A stretch of 46,708 bases of DNA from Nitrosopumilaceae archaeon (GCA_024644385.1 JAHELB010000009.1:1-46708), one strand, 5' to 3'. Counted from the first letter of the stretch, positions 1-8,412 are shown. Translations and numbers: made by a program. The notes: generated by a model not told the origin, from the letters alone.

Positions 1-9
1 GTTAAATTT

Positions 10-996
10 ATGTTAGAAATCGCGATTGGAGCAATTATTGTAGCCCTAATCTTTGATTTTGTAAATGGATTTAATGATTCTGCGAATTCTGTGGCGACCG
101 TAATTGGTACACGTGTGTTAAGGCCTCTTCAAGCCGTTTCATTATCGGCAATTGCAAATTTTGTTGGACCTTTTATTTTTGGTGTTGCTGTTGCAACCAC
201 AATTGCTAAGGGAATTGTAGATCCTGATGACATTACTGTTTACATGATTGTTGGTGGTTTGGCTGGAGCAATAGGGTGGAGTTCTCTGTGTACTTATTTC
301 GGTTTACCGATTTCTAACAGTCACTCATTAATTGGAGGTATTATGGGAGCAGGAATTGCAGGTTTGGGTTTTGAAAAACTGGTTTATGGAGGTTTGACCA
401 AAGTATTGGCTGGAATCGTAATAGCTCCAGTAGGCGGAATAATTTTTGGCCTCTTATTAACTGGTGTAATTATTACAGTGTTTGCAAACCACAAACCCGC
501 AATAGTAAACAAAACCTTTGGTAGGTTACAAATAATTTCCTCAGCTTGGTTTGCTTTAACCCATGGAGCAAATGATGGTCAAAAAACCATGGGAATTATT
601 GTGTTAATCCTGTTTTCTGCCGGTTTGATACCTGAACTTGATATGCCTCTTTGGGTAATTTTTGCTGCAGCTTCTGCAATGGGGTTGGGTACCTTTTTCG
701 GTGGATATAAAGTCATTAAAACATTAGGAGTTAAAGTAACCAAACTCAAACCCTACCAGGGATTTGCAGCAGAAACTGGAGGTGGTTTGATGTTGGCAAT
801 TTTTGCTGTATTTGGAATCCCAGCTAGTACGACTCATGCAATTACTGGCACAATAATGGGAGCAGGGGCAGCAAGGCGAAAACGAGCCGTAAGATGGAAG
901 GTTGGGAAACAAATTGTTTTTGCTTGGGTTATAACCATTCCAGGTAGTGCATTAATGGGAATAGGGTTTACCTATCTTATCCAGTTGTTTGTATAG
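10..996 (+). CDS. pit: Inorganic phosphate transporter, PiT family
   Basis: Integral membrane permease that imports inorganic phosphate (or metal-phosphate) with a cation. The family signature is present twice: GFNDSAN at residues 20-26 and HGANDGQ at 185-191, which reflects the inverted-repeat architecture of PiT proteins. About ten hydrophobic segments run along the 328 residues, a normal length for archaeal PiT. The ATG at position 10 gives a complete N-terminus, with an acidic-aromatic first helix as usual in the family. It is followed 52 bp later by the bicarbonate transporter gene in the same direction. The promoter lies outside the window. Substrate choice between phosphate and sulfate cannot be fixed from sequence alone, but phosphate is the usual one. 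Confidence 0.93.
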   Translation: MLEIAIGAIIVALIFDFVNGFNDSANSVATVIGTRVLRPLQAVSLSAIANFVGPFIFGVAVATTIAKGIVDPDDITVYMIVGGLAGAIGWSSLCTYFGLPISNSHSLIGGIMGAGIAGLGFEKLVYGGLTKVLAGIVIAPVGGIIFGLLLTGVIITVFANHKPAIVNKTFGRLQIISSAWFALTHGANDGQKTMGIIVLILFSAGLIPELDMPLWVIFAAASAMGLGTFFGGYKVIKTLGVKVTKLKPYQGFAAETGGGLMLAIFAVFGIPASTTHAITGTIMGAGAARRKRAVRWKVGKQIVFAWVITIPGSALMGIGFTYLIQLFV

Positions 997-1048
997 TGAT
1001 TTGACAATTTAGTTTTTATTGACCCAAAATTTTTTTTGAATCATTCAA

Positions 1049-2134
1049 ATGGAAATTCTTGAGCTAATTCAATCGAATCTACTAACCCCAATTGTATTAT
1101 TTTTTATTTTTGGAATAATCGCTGCAAGAATAAAATCTGATTTGAAGATTCCTGATGCTATCTCTGAATTTTTGCCAATTTACTTGCTTGCAGCAATTGG
1201 CTTGCATGGTGGAATTGAAATGAGAAATACAGGTTTTGAGACAATGCTTGTACCTATGCTTGTAGCCATTGGGTTGTCATTGGTATTTACCTTAAACCAT
1301 TACCAAATACTTCGTAGAATTGGTAAATTCAATCTTTTTGATTCTTATGCACTTGCATCCACTTATGGGGCAGTAGGCGCAGTTACATTTTCAGTTGGTT
1401 TGTCTTTTCTAAAAAACCAAGGTGTCACATCTGAAGGATATATTGCAGCAATACTTGCAGTTTTAGAACCAGTAGCTTTTATCTTGGCAATATTTTTGAC
1501 GAACATGGCAGTATCAAAACAGATCAGGGAAAAAAAAGAATCTGTTGGAGAAACACAAGTTGCCTCTGAAATAGAATTAGGAATCTCAGAAACTAAAACA
1601 AATCTAAAGCAAGTTCTTCATGAATCAGTTACCGGTAAAGCAATCGTGATTTTACTTGGAAGCATTATCATTGGATATTTGATTGGCGAGGAAGGGTTTA
1701 GCTCCATCAGTATTGTTTTTGATGAATTATTCACAGGTGCTATTGTGATATTTTTAATAGAAATGGGAATAATAGCAGGTCAACGATTAGATGATATTAA
1801 AAAAGTAGGTATGTTTCTTGTGGGTTTTTCAATTTTAATTCCCACCTTTAATGGGATTATTGGAGTCCTCGTGGCAACCTTATTGGGTTTGAGTCTTGGA
1901 GGTGCAGTAATGTTTGGATTGCTTTTAGCAAGTGCATCTTTTATTGCAGCACCAGCAGTTTTACGACATGCCATTCCGCAGGCAAAACCAAGTCTTTACA
2001 TTACCTCTGCCTTAGGCATTACTTTTCCTTACAATATCATTGTGTTGCTTCCAATAATGTTTATGATTTCAACAGTTTTACATAATGAGGGATCGATAGA
2101 CTTATTCTATTATATTTCACGAGGTTTGTTATGA
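1049..2134 (+). CDS. sbtA: Sodium-dependent bicarbonate transporter, SbtA family
   Basis: Predicted high-affinity Na+/HCO3- symporter of the SbtA (DUF897) family, 361 residues against about 370 in cyanobacteria. It has roughly ten hydrophobic helices in two halves separated by a charged cytoplasmic loop around residues 155-190, as in SbtA. The segment LLAAIGLHGGIEM near residue 46 matches the family. It overlaps the downstream PII-like gene by 4 bp (ATGA), the classical sbtA-sbtB arrangement, which strongly supports the call. In an organism that fixes bicarbonate by a biotin-dependent acyl-CoA carboxylase, this would feed carbon assimilation; that link is inference. Confidence 0.88.
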   Translation: MEILELIQSNLLTPIVLFFIFGIIAARIKSDLKIPDAISEFLPIYLLAAIGLHGGIEMRNTGFETMLVPMLVAIGLSLVFTLNHYQILRRIGKFNLFDSYALASTYGAVGAVTFSVGLSFLKNQGVTSEGYIAAILAVLEPVAFILAIFLTNMAVSKQIREKKESVGETQVASEIELGISETKTNLKQVLHESVTGKAIVILLGSIIIGYLIGEEGFSSISIVFDELFTGAIVIFLIEMGIIAGQRLDDIKKVGMFLVGFSILIPTFNGIIGVLVATLLGLSLGGAVMFGLLLASASFIAAPAVLRHAIPQAKPSLYITSALGITFPYNIIVLLPIMFMISTVLHNEGSIDLFYYISRGLL

Positions 2135-2436
2135 AACTTTACAATGTAAAACTGTTGACAGTAACCTGTGAGATTCTGGCTCAAAAAAATGTAATTAAAA
2201 TTTTGTCCAAACACAAAATTACAGGATATACCACCTATGAAGTTGATGGAAACGGAGCTCGTGGTTTGCGAGGACAAGGCCTAAAAAATGAAAAAAATGT
2301 TAAAGTTGAGGTTATAATGCAAGAAAATACGCTGCAAGATGTCGTTGAAGAGATTGCTAGAACTTTATTTACAAACTTTGCAATAGTATTGTATGTAAGT
2401 GATGTCGGGGTTCTCCGAACAGAAAAATTTGTTTAA
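2131..2436 (+). CDS. sbtB: PII-like regulator SbtB
   Basis: Small trimeric PII-like signalling protein of 101 residues, predicted to bind SbtA and gate bicarbonate uptake in response to adenine nucleotides. It has the ferredoxin-like beta-alpha-beta pattern (KLYNVKLLTVTCE at the start, VVEEIARTLF in the second helix) and a glycine/arginine-rich T-loop, GNGARGLRGQG, near residues 41-51, like SbtB rather than GlnB. The start overlaps the end of sbtA by 4 bp, so translation is probably coupled. Its last 4 bp overlap the convergent arsR gene. The redox CGxxC tail of some cyanobacterial SbtB proteins is absent. Confidence 0.85.
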   Translation: MKLYNVKLLTVTCEILAQKNVIKILSKHKITGYTTYEVDGNGARGLRGQGLKNEKNVKVEVIMQENTLQDVVEEIARTLFTNFAIVLYVSDVGVLRTEKFV

Positions 2437-2732
2437 CAGCAAGTGTTATCTTTACATAACACTGGAATCTTTTTGCTTACTTTGCTAATATTTGAAATTA
2501 ATTCAGATAGTTGGTTATTTGAAATACTGTACATTGCTTTTTTACCCTCATCTCTTGATTTCACAATTCCACAATTTTTCAAAGTTTTAAGATGATGCGA
2601 TATTAGGGGTTGATCCTTTTTTATTCTATCTACAAAGTCATTTACACACAATTCTTTATTTTTTTGAAGTAAATCTAAAATCTCAAATCTAATGTCATTG
2701 CAAATACACTTGAGAAGATTAACTCCATTCAT
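2433..2732 (-). CDS. arsR: ArsR-family winged-helix repressor
   Basis: DNA-binding repressor of 99 residues with a winged HTH: the recognition-helix region DQPLISHHLKTLKNCGIVKS is typical ArsR/SmtB. It starts MNGVNLLKCICNDIRFEIL and ends VLCKDNTCC; cysteines near residues 9-11 and at the very C-terminus (CKDNTCC) could form the metalloid/metal sensor. It is divergent from arsC with only 40 bp between the start codons, so it should repress both itself and arsC-aqp. Its 3' end overlaps sbtB by 4 bp. As(III) as inducer is inferred from the neighbours; other thiophilic metals are possible. Confidence 0.85.
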   Translation of the reverse strand: MNGVNLLKCICNDIRFEILDLLQKNKELCVNDFVDRIKKDQPLISHHLKTLKNCGIVKSRDEGKKAMYSISNNQLSELISNISKVSKKIPVLCKDNTCC

Positions 2733-2772
2733 ATCAATTTAAATTTATATAAACTAATATTTATGTTATAGC
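2733..2772. promoter_or_regulatory. Divergent arsR/arsC promoters with interleaved TATA boxes
   Basis: The 40-bp gap holds TTTATATAAAC (about 2742-2752), centred some 26 bp before the arsC ATG at 2773, and on the other strand CATAAATATTAG (about 2753-2764), about 26 bp before the arsR ATG at 2732. Both genes would be leaderless. The imperfect dyad ATAAAC-taat-ATTTAT spans both boxes, so a single bound ArsR dimer could block both promoters. Confidence 0.55.
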
Positions 2773-3183
2773 ATGCCAAAATCGCGAAAAATTCTATTGA
2801 TGTGCGTGGAAAATGCCGGAAGGAGTCAGATGGCAGAGGGATTTTTTCGCCAGTATTCCCAAAAAATTGATGTAACAAGTGCAGGGACACAACCCAAATC
2901 CCAATTAATCCCCGAAGTAATTTTGGCGATGAAGGAGGTTGGTATTGACATTACAAATCAAAAACCAAAACTAATCTCAAATGAGATGATTGAACAATCA
3001 GATAAAACTGTAAACATGGGTTGTTTGAATAAGGAAACTTTACCCTCTTTGTTTGTTGCAGATGTTATTGACTGGAACATTGCAGATCCAAAAGGAAAGA
3101 CAATCGATGAAATAAGAATAATTCGAGATCAAATAAAATCTGAAGTATTGACATTAATAAAAAAACTTGAAGATGATTTATGA
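2773..3183 (+). CDS. arsC: Arsenate reductase, low-molecular-weight phosphatase type
   Basis: Reduces As(V) to As(III). The 136-residue protein has the low-MW tyrosine phosphatase fold: the CX5R loop CVENAGRSQ with nucleophile Cys11, and the distal catalytic Asp in the NIADPKG segment near residue 106. A second cysteine, Cys84 (NMGCLNKE), sits where Cys82 of the thioredoxin-linked enzyme lies, but the third cysteine seven residues later is missing, so the recycling chemistry must differ (for example a small thiol or a mixed disulfide). It overlaps the aquaporin gene by 4 bp, forming an arsC-aqp unit controlled by the divergent arsR. Confidence 0.85.
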   Translation: MPKSRKILLMCVENAGRSQMAEGFFRQYSQKIDVTSAGTQPKSQLIPEVILAMKEVGIDITNQKPKLISNEMIEQSDKTVNMGCLNKETLPSLFVADVIDWNIADPKGKTIDEIRIIRDQIKSEVLTLIKKLEDDL

Positions 3184-3860
3184 CTTATTCCAATTTGCAA
3201 ATTTTTGTTGTGGAGCTAGTTGGGACATTTATTCTTGTAGTCTTTGCTACCGGATCTATAGTTTATGATGTAAAAATTGGTGGTGTTTATGGTATTTGGT
3301 TTGCAGCTGTTGCTCCATTTGTAGCATTAATGATAGGTGTGTATTCTTTTGGAAAAATTTCACTTGCACATTTTAATCCAGCTGTAACGATAGGATATTA
3401 TATCACAGGACATATTTCTAAAATTCAAATAGCTTGGTATTTTGCAGCTGAAATTATTGGTGCAATCTTGGGATCTTTGTTTGTGATGAATTTTATTGGT
3501 CAGGAAGCTAATCTCGGAGCAAATACTCCAAACCTTGATTATTCAATTTTTTTAATATTCCCAGTTGAAGTTTTAGCGTCAGGTCTATTAATGGCTGTAA
3601 TTTTTACAGTGGTTTTTACTAAAGGATTAAAGGGTTTTAGTGGAATTGCGATAGGTGGGATTGTAGGGTTGGATATTTTCTTTTTAGCAATAATATCTGG
3701 AGCATCTATGAATCCGGCAAGAGCTTTGGCACCGGCTTTGTTATCTGGAGTGATGGATGATTTGTGGTTGTATTGGACCGCACCTTATATCGGAACAAGT
3801 ATTGTGGCTTTTTTGTTTAAAGGAAAGTTCGAAACCCAGCGAAAACAGGAAAATCTCTAA
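3180..3860 (+). CDS. Aquaporin/aquaglyceroporin (MIP family), probable arsenite channel
   Basis: Membrane channel of 226 residues with six hydrophobic helices and both NPA boxes: HFNPAVTIG near residue 64 and SMNPARALAPAL near residue 179, where the arginine after the second NPA is the selectivity-filter Arg. It overlaps arsC by 4 bp. No arsB or acr3 gene is present here, so the channel probably lets As(OH)3 made by ArsC leave the cell, as known for AqpS in rhizobial ars operons. Plain water or glycerol transport remains possible. The assignment to the MIP family is firm; the substrate is inference from context. Confidence 0.88.
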   Translation: MTYSNLQIFVVELVGTFILVVFATGSIVYDVKIGGVYGIWFAAVAPFVALMIGVYSFGKISLAHFNPAVTIGYYITGHISKIQIAWYFAAEIIGAILGSLFVMNFIGQEANLGANTPNLDYSIFLIFPVEVLASGLLMAVIFTVVFTKGLKGFSGIAIGGIVGLDIFFLAIISGASMNPARALAPALLSGVMDDLWLYWTAPYIGTSIVAFLFKGKFETQRKQENL

Positions 3861-3897
3861 AATTACGAATAATAATAGCCTAAATCCTCTTTAAATC

Positions 3898-5175
3898 GTG
3901 CCTAGATCTAGGGAATTATTTACGGATGCAAAAAAAGTAATTCCATCTGGAGTAAACAGCCCAGTTCGATTTTTTACTCCATACCCATTCTTTACAAAAA
4001 AATCAGATGGGGCTTACATTTGGGACGAAGAGGGAAATCGTTACATTGACTATTGCAATGGTTATGGGGCACTGCTCTTAGGCCATAGAAGAAAAGAAAT
4101 TCTCAAAGCTGTATCTGAGCAATTAAAACAAGGAACATTATTTTGTACTCCGACTAGGGCCGAAATCGAACTATCTAAATTAATTTGTGCAAACTTTACT
4201 TCGATTGATAAAGTTCGACTCGTAAACACTGGTGGGGAGGCAACAATGACTGCTATACGATTAGCTAGAGGATTTACCAAAAAGAAAAAAATAATAAAAT
4301 TTGAAGGGTGTTACCATGGCTCTCATGATTCTGTTTTGGTAAAAGCTGGTTCGGGATCTGCACATAATGGAATATCAGTTTCAGATGGAGGATTAGAGGA
4401 AGTCTCTAAAAATACTTTGGTTGTTCAATATAATAACTCAGAAGATCTGGAAGACACTATTCGGAAAAACAAAGATGTGGCAGGAGTTATTGTAGAACCA
4501 ATATTGGCAAATATGGGATTAATTTTACCAGAAAAAAACTTTTTACAAGATTTAAGAAAAATTACCAAACAACATGACATACCACTAATCTTTGATGAAG
4601 TTGTAACTGGTTTTAGAGTTTCTCCGGGAGGCGCACAACAACACTTTGGAATTAAACCTGATATTACAACTCTGGGCAAAGCACTGGGAAACGGATTTAC
4701 AATTGCAGCAGTTGGGGGTAAAAAAGAAATTATGGATATGCTGTCCCCAGGGGGTAAAGTTTATCAGGCTTCAACTTTTGCGGGAAATCCAATTTCCGTA
4801 GCTGCTGCGATATGTTCAATCAAAGAATTAAACAAAATTAAAGACAAAATCTATTCCAAACTTGAGAGGTACAATGTTAGATTTACTCGTGCATTAGATG
4901 ATATTGCAAATGATCTTAATATTCCCCATCAAATCAATTTTACCTCTTCAATGTTTCAGATATTTTTTACAAATAAACCTGTAACCGATTATTCTTCCTC
5001 TAAAAATGCAGATTCAAAAAAGTTTCAAAAAATGTTTAGAGTATTATTGAAAAATGGAATTTTTATTGCCCCTTCTCAGTTCGAGGTGGTTTTTCTCTCT
5101 GATGCCCATACTCAAAGGGATCTAAATAAAACTCTTGATAGTTATTCATTGGCATTAAAATCGGTGAAAAATTGA
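3898..5175 (+). CDS. hemL: Glutamate-1-semialdehyde 2,1-aminomutase
   Basis: PLP enzyme converting glutamate-1-semialdehyde to 5-aminolevulinate, the second step of C5 tetrapyrrole synthesis. The 425-residue sequence has the class-III aminotransferase pattern: NTGGEATMTAIRLARG near 106-121, substrate/cofactor segment DEVVTGFR near 231, and the Schiff-base Lys261 in TLGKALGNG. The start is GTG (3898), giving PRSRELF, a common N-terminus of the family; no upstream ATG fits. The gene opens an operon with hemC, cobA and hemD, each overlapping the next. The partner enzymes HemA and HemB are encoded about 16 kb downstream on the minus strand. Confidence 0.95.
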   Translation: MPRSRELFTDAKKVIPSGVNSPVRFFTPYPFFTKKSDGAYIWDEEGNRYIDYCNGYGALLLGHRRKEILKAVSEQLKQGTLFCTPTRAEIELSKLICANFTSIDKVRLVNTGGEATMTAIRLARGFTKKKKIIKFEGCYHGSHDSVLVKAGSGSAHNGISVSDGGLEEVSKNTLVVQYNNSEDLEDTIRKNKDVAGVIVEPILANMGLILPEKNFLQDLRKITKQHDIPLIFDEVVTGFRVSPGGAQQHFGIKPDITTLGKALGNGFTIAAVGGKKEIMDMLSPGGKVYQASTFAGNPISVAAAICSIKELNKIKDKIYSKLERYNVRFTRALDDIANDLNIPHQINFTSSMFQIFFTNKPVTDYSSSKNADSKKFQKMFRVLLKNGIFIAPSQFEVVFLSDAHTQRDLNKTLDSYSLALKSVKN

Positions 5176-6107
5176 AGTACATAGTTGGTGCTAGGGGTAG
5201 TCAATTATCCCTTGCACAAACAAACTGGGTAATATCTAAATTAAAAAATTTAAACACTGATTTTGAATTCGAAATCAAAACAATAAAGACAAAGGGTGAT
5301 AATGATGCTAGACCTTTATTTACAATTGATCAAAAAGGAATTTTTGAAAAAGAGATTGATAGGGCCGTAGCTGAACATAAAATTGACTTTGCAGTTCATA
5401 GTCTTAAAGATGTTCCCACTCAGTTGGGTGAAAATCTAGTGCTAGCAAGCATCCCCAAGAGAGAAGTGGTTAATGATATTTTTATTTCCGTCAATAACAC
5501 GACTTTGGATTCAATAAAACCTGGTGCCATAATTGGAACAAGTTCCTTAAGACGAGCAGTACAAGTGATGAGAAAACGGTCTGATGTTATTGTAAAACCA
5601 ATACGAGGAAATATTGAAACACGAATTGGAAAAATATCAAAAGGTGCTTATGATGGAATTGTTCTTGCCCAAGCCGGAATTTCAAGATTAGGATTAGATG
5701 TAAAGTATCATACTTTGGCTATTGATGATTTTTCTCCCTCTCCGGGTCAAGGTGCACTCGCAATTGTAGCTAGGGCTGATGATTTTGAAATTATTTCAAT
5801 GCTTAAAAAAATTGAAGATTCTACTTCAAGATTGGAAATTGAAGCTGAGCGTGCCCTGTCGGATTATGTGGATTCGGGTTGCCGATTTCCAATTGGTGCA
5901 TATGCTCAGTCAAATGAAAACGAAATGAATCTAACAGTTTCTGCCTTTTCAGTGGATGGAAAAAAATCAATAATTGTAAAAAAATCAGGACCAAAAAATG
6001 ATCCACTATCTTTGGGACGTGAGGTGGGGATTGAACTTGGTAACAAAGGAGTAAACGATCTTGCATTAAATTGGAGAGAAAAAGTTGAGGAATGGAATAA
6101 AAAATGA
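5172..6107 (+). CDS. hemC: Hydroxymethylbilane synthase (porphobilinogen deaminase)
   Basis: Polymerises four porphobilinogens into hydroxymethylbilane. The 311-residue protein shows the N-terminal GARGSQLSLAQTNWV segment, the catalytic Asp region FAVHSLKDVPT, the Arg-rich GTSSLRRAVQ and PIRGNIETR motifs, the SPGQGALAIVAR motif and the dipyrromethane-cofactor cysteine Cys237 in DSGCRFPIGA. It starts at TTG 5172, which overlaps the hemL stop by 4 bp; the start is supported because the conserved region begins four codons later. It ends with a 4-bp overlap with cobA. Confidence 0.95.
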   Translation: MKYIVGARGSQLSLAQTNWVISKLKNLNTDFEFEIKTIKTKGDNDARPLFTIDQKGIFEKEIDRAVAEHKIDFAVHSLKDVPTQLGENLVLASIPKREVVNDIFISVNNTTLDSIKPGAIIGTSSLRRAVQVMRKRSDVIVKPIRGNIETRIGKISKGAYDGIVLAQAGISRLGLDVKYHTLAIDDFSPSPGQGALAIVARADDFEIISMLKKIEDSTSRLEIEAERALSDYVDSGCRFPIGAYAQSNENEMNLTVSAFSVDGKKSIIVKKSGPKNDPLSLGREVGIELGNKGVNDLALNWREKVEEWNKK

Positions 6108-6853
6108 CTGGGAAGGTCTATCTTGTTGGTGCAGGGCCAGGCGATAGTAAGTTAATTACATTAAAAGGCGTTGAATTATTACAAAAAGCTGATGTCGTTC
6201 TTTATGACAGATTGGTAAGCAAAAAAATAATTTCTTTGATTCCAAAATCAACAGAAAAAATCTATGTTGGAAGGGCTGTTGGAGATGATACTACTCATCA
6301 AAATACAACAAATGACTTGATGGTTTTTCATGCAAAATCTAAAAAAAATATTGTAAGACTAAAAGGAGGTGACCCAATTATATTTGGGCGGGGTGGAGAA
6401 GAGGCAGAATTTCTAAAACAACACAACATAAAATATGAAATTGTACCCGGAATTACTTCTGGAATTGGGTCGGCTACCTATGCGGGAATTCCATTGACTC
6501 ACAGACAGTATGCTTCTTCAGTAGTTTTTGTTACGGGACATGAGGATCCAGAAAAGAAAATTGAAGCAGTAAAATGGAAACGACTAGCAAAATCTGTAGA
6601 CACTATTGTGATCATGATGGGCCTATCTAGAATTGATTTTATTTGTAAGCAGTTAGTTGCTGGAGGCATTGATAAAAATACACCTGTTGCGGTAATTCAA
6701 AATGGTACCACACCTCAACAAAAAATGATTAAAGGAAATGTATCTAATATCGCAAAACTTGTAAAGTCAAAAAAAATCAAACCTCCTACTAATATTATAA
6801 TAGGAAAGGTAGTGAACTTGTCAGATACAATTGGATGGAGAAAAAATGCTTGA
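6104..6853 (+). CDS. cobA: Uroporphyrinogen-III C-methyltransferase
   Basis: SAM-dependent enzyme that dimethylates uroporphyrinogen III to precorrin-2, the branch to siroheme, heme and cobalamin. The 249 residues form a single tetrapyrrole-methylase domain without a CysG or HemD fusion: VYLVGAGPGDSKLITLKG at the N-terminus, the YDRLVS motif, RLKGGDPIIFGRGGEE near 85-100 and VPGITSG near 118. It overlaps hemC by 4 bp and hemD by 8 bp, so it is translated within the hemLC-cobA-hemD operon. Confidence 0.94.
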   Translation: MTGKVYLVGAGPGDSKLITLKGVELLQKADVVLYDRLVSKKIISLIPKSTEKIYVGRAVGDDTTHQNTTNDLMVFHAKSKKNIVRLKGGDPIIFGRGGEEAEFLKQHNIKYEIVPGITSGIGSATYAGIPLTHRQYASSVVFVTGHEDPEKKIEAVKWKRLAKSVDTIVIMMGLSRIDFICKQLVAGGIDKNTPVAVIQNGTTPQQKMIKGNVSNIAKLVKSKKIKPPTNIIIGKVVNLSDTIGWRKNA

Positions 6854-7640
6854 AGGAAAAATAATTGCAATTACAAGATCTAAAGATGATTCTTCTGAGT
6901 TTATCGATTTGGTTAAAAAACACAATGCAATCCCACTTCCACTGCCTACCATAGAATTGGTAAGCAAGGGTGAAAAAATAGTAGATGAATTCTTGGATTC
7001 AGTCAAACAATATAATCCGGATTATTCTGTGTTTATGAGTTCAAAGGCCGTAAAACTCCTATTTGATACCTCACGGAAAGTTTCAAAATTTGAAAAATTA
7101 CAACTTGCAGTAGCAAATACCATTGTAATGGCAGTAGGTCCTAAAACCAAGATTGCCCTTGAAGATGAGGGAATAAAGGTAGCCCATATGCCAAACACTT
7201 TTTCTTCAGTCGGTGTGGGAGAGTTGTTTACAAAATTACATGCAGTTGGCAAAAAAGTGATTGTACCTAGAAGTGGTGCCTCTACCCCATTTTTAAAAGA
7301 ACTCTTGAATAAAATTGGAATTGATGTAAAGGAAATTCATTTGTACGATGTGTGTGCATTTAGAGACACAACTCAATGGAATGAGTTTAGGAAACTATTT
7401 TCTCAAAATAAAATTGATGGAATCGTATATACCAGCGCATCATCCGTTAGAGCATTTTTTGAGATCATGTCTAAAGACCATGATGAAAATTCTTTATTAG
7501 AAAGACTTCAAAATTCTTCAATCGTTGCTATAGGACCATTTACTGCAGACGAGTTAAAAAAATTCAAAGTAAAAAATACTGTATCTGAGGTTCATACAGT
7601 TCTTGGATCCTTTGAAACAATTAAACAAACTCTACTATAA
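6846..7640 (+). CDS. hemD: Uroporphyrinogen-III synthase
   Basis: Cyclises hydroxymethylbilane with inversion of ring D. The 264-residue protein has the two alternating alpha/beta halves of the weakly conserved HemD family: EGKIIAITRSKDDSSEF at the N-terminus, the VFMSSKAVKLLF segment, VPRSGAS near the hinge, and the C-terminal YTSASSVRAFFE and VAIGPFTADELKK segments. The ATG at 6846 is preferred over the in-frame TTG at 6831 because GGATGGAG, a purine-rich ribosome-binding site, lies just before it and the fold starts at LEGKIIAIT. It is the last gene of the operon. Confidence 0.9.
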   Translation: MLEGKIIAITRSKDDSSEFIDLVKKHNAIPLPLPTIELVSKGEKIVDEFLDSVKQYNPDYSVFMSSKAVKLLFDTSRKVSKFEKLQLAVANTIVMAVGPKTKIALEDEGIKVAHMPNTFSSVGVGELFTKLHAVGKKVIVPRSGASTPFLKELLNKIGIDVKEIHLYDVCAFRDTTQWNEFRKLFSQNKIDGIVYTSASSVRAFFEIMSKDHDENSLLERLQNSSIVAIGPFTADELKKFKVKNTVSEVHTVLGSFETIKQTLL

Positions 7641-7683
7641 TCTCAGCAAATTCTTTTATCTCTCACAATTTCTATCAAAAACA

Positions 7684-8412
7684 ATGTATACTTTAAAAAA
7701 ATTAATACCTGATTCTTTTTTGATATTGTTTATAGTATCTTTGGGGATGATGACTGGTCCAATCTTTGCAGATGATAATGCTACAAATGTTTCCATTGGG
7801 ATCGAATCCTCGCCTCTAGGATGTCAGGACATAAACGAATGTTATATTCCATATAGAGTTTCAATCGATGGGACAGAACCCACAGGATTGGAACCTAAAG
7901 GGAGTAATTCAGAAGATTCAGAATATGCTCCAGGAACCCTTGTTGTGACTTCTCCTCCAGAAGATGAAACCACGGTAACTGGAATTTCAACCGATGGTAA
8001 AGTACGCGCAGAAATCACTGCTAGTAATCCCAAAACAGGTGAGAAAGTGTTTCTTGAAATAAAATTTAGAGATTCAAACAGTGGGGCAATTAAAAAACAC
8101 GCAAACTATGATCTTTTCGTTTCTCAAAACGGCAAAGAAATTTTATCATCTCTTAATGCACATAAATATGAAGGAATTGGAGTGCATGAAACTTTACCGT
8201 TAAATTCAACCGATTCAGTGGACATCAAAATTACATTACACGGGTTTGGTTTTCCAGGTGACCAAAGTAATTGGGAAGGCCCTAGAGGAGAAATTTTGAT
8301 GTTTAAAGTAGTTCCAGAGTTTGGAACACTGGTCTTTATTGTTATGTTTGTGGCAATATCATCAGTTGTTTTAATGTCCTCAAAATATGGGAGATTAATG
8401 CCAAAACCTTAA
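7684..8412 (+). CDS. Secreted PEFG-CTERM surface protein
   Basis: Exported protein of 242 residues, starting at the ATG at 7684; a longer frame from TTG 7603 would overlap hemD and bury the signal peptide. Residues 1-31 are a signal peptide (KK, then a hydrophobic stretch ending GPIFADDN). The C-terminus is VVPEFGTLVFIVMF, a transmembrane helix, then SSKYGRLMPKP: the thaumarchaeal PEFG-CTERM signal, processed by an archaeosortase. The early segment GCQDINECYIPYRVSIDG looks like the first strand of thaumarchaeal plastocyanin-like domains, but the copper ligands that should follow are missing. The middle, residues about 90-200, is a beta-rich domain frequent in thaumarchaeal surface proteins. 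Its function is unknown. Confidence 0.75.
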   Translation: MYTLKKLIPDSFLILFIVSLGMMTGPIFADDNATNVSIGIESSPLGCQDINECYIPYRVSIDGTEPTGLEPKGSNSEDSEYAPGTLVVTSPPEDETTVTGISTDGKVRAEITASNPKTGEKVFLEIKFRDSNSGAIKKHANYDLFVSQNGKEILSSLNAHKYEGIGVHETLPLNSTDSVDIKITLHGFGFPGDQSNWEGPRGEILMFKVVPEFGTLVFIVMFVAISSVVLMSSKYGRLMPKP

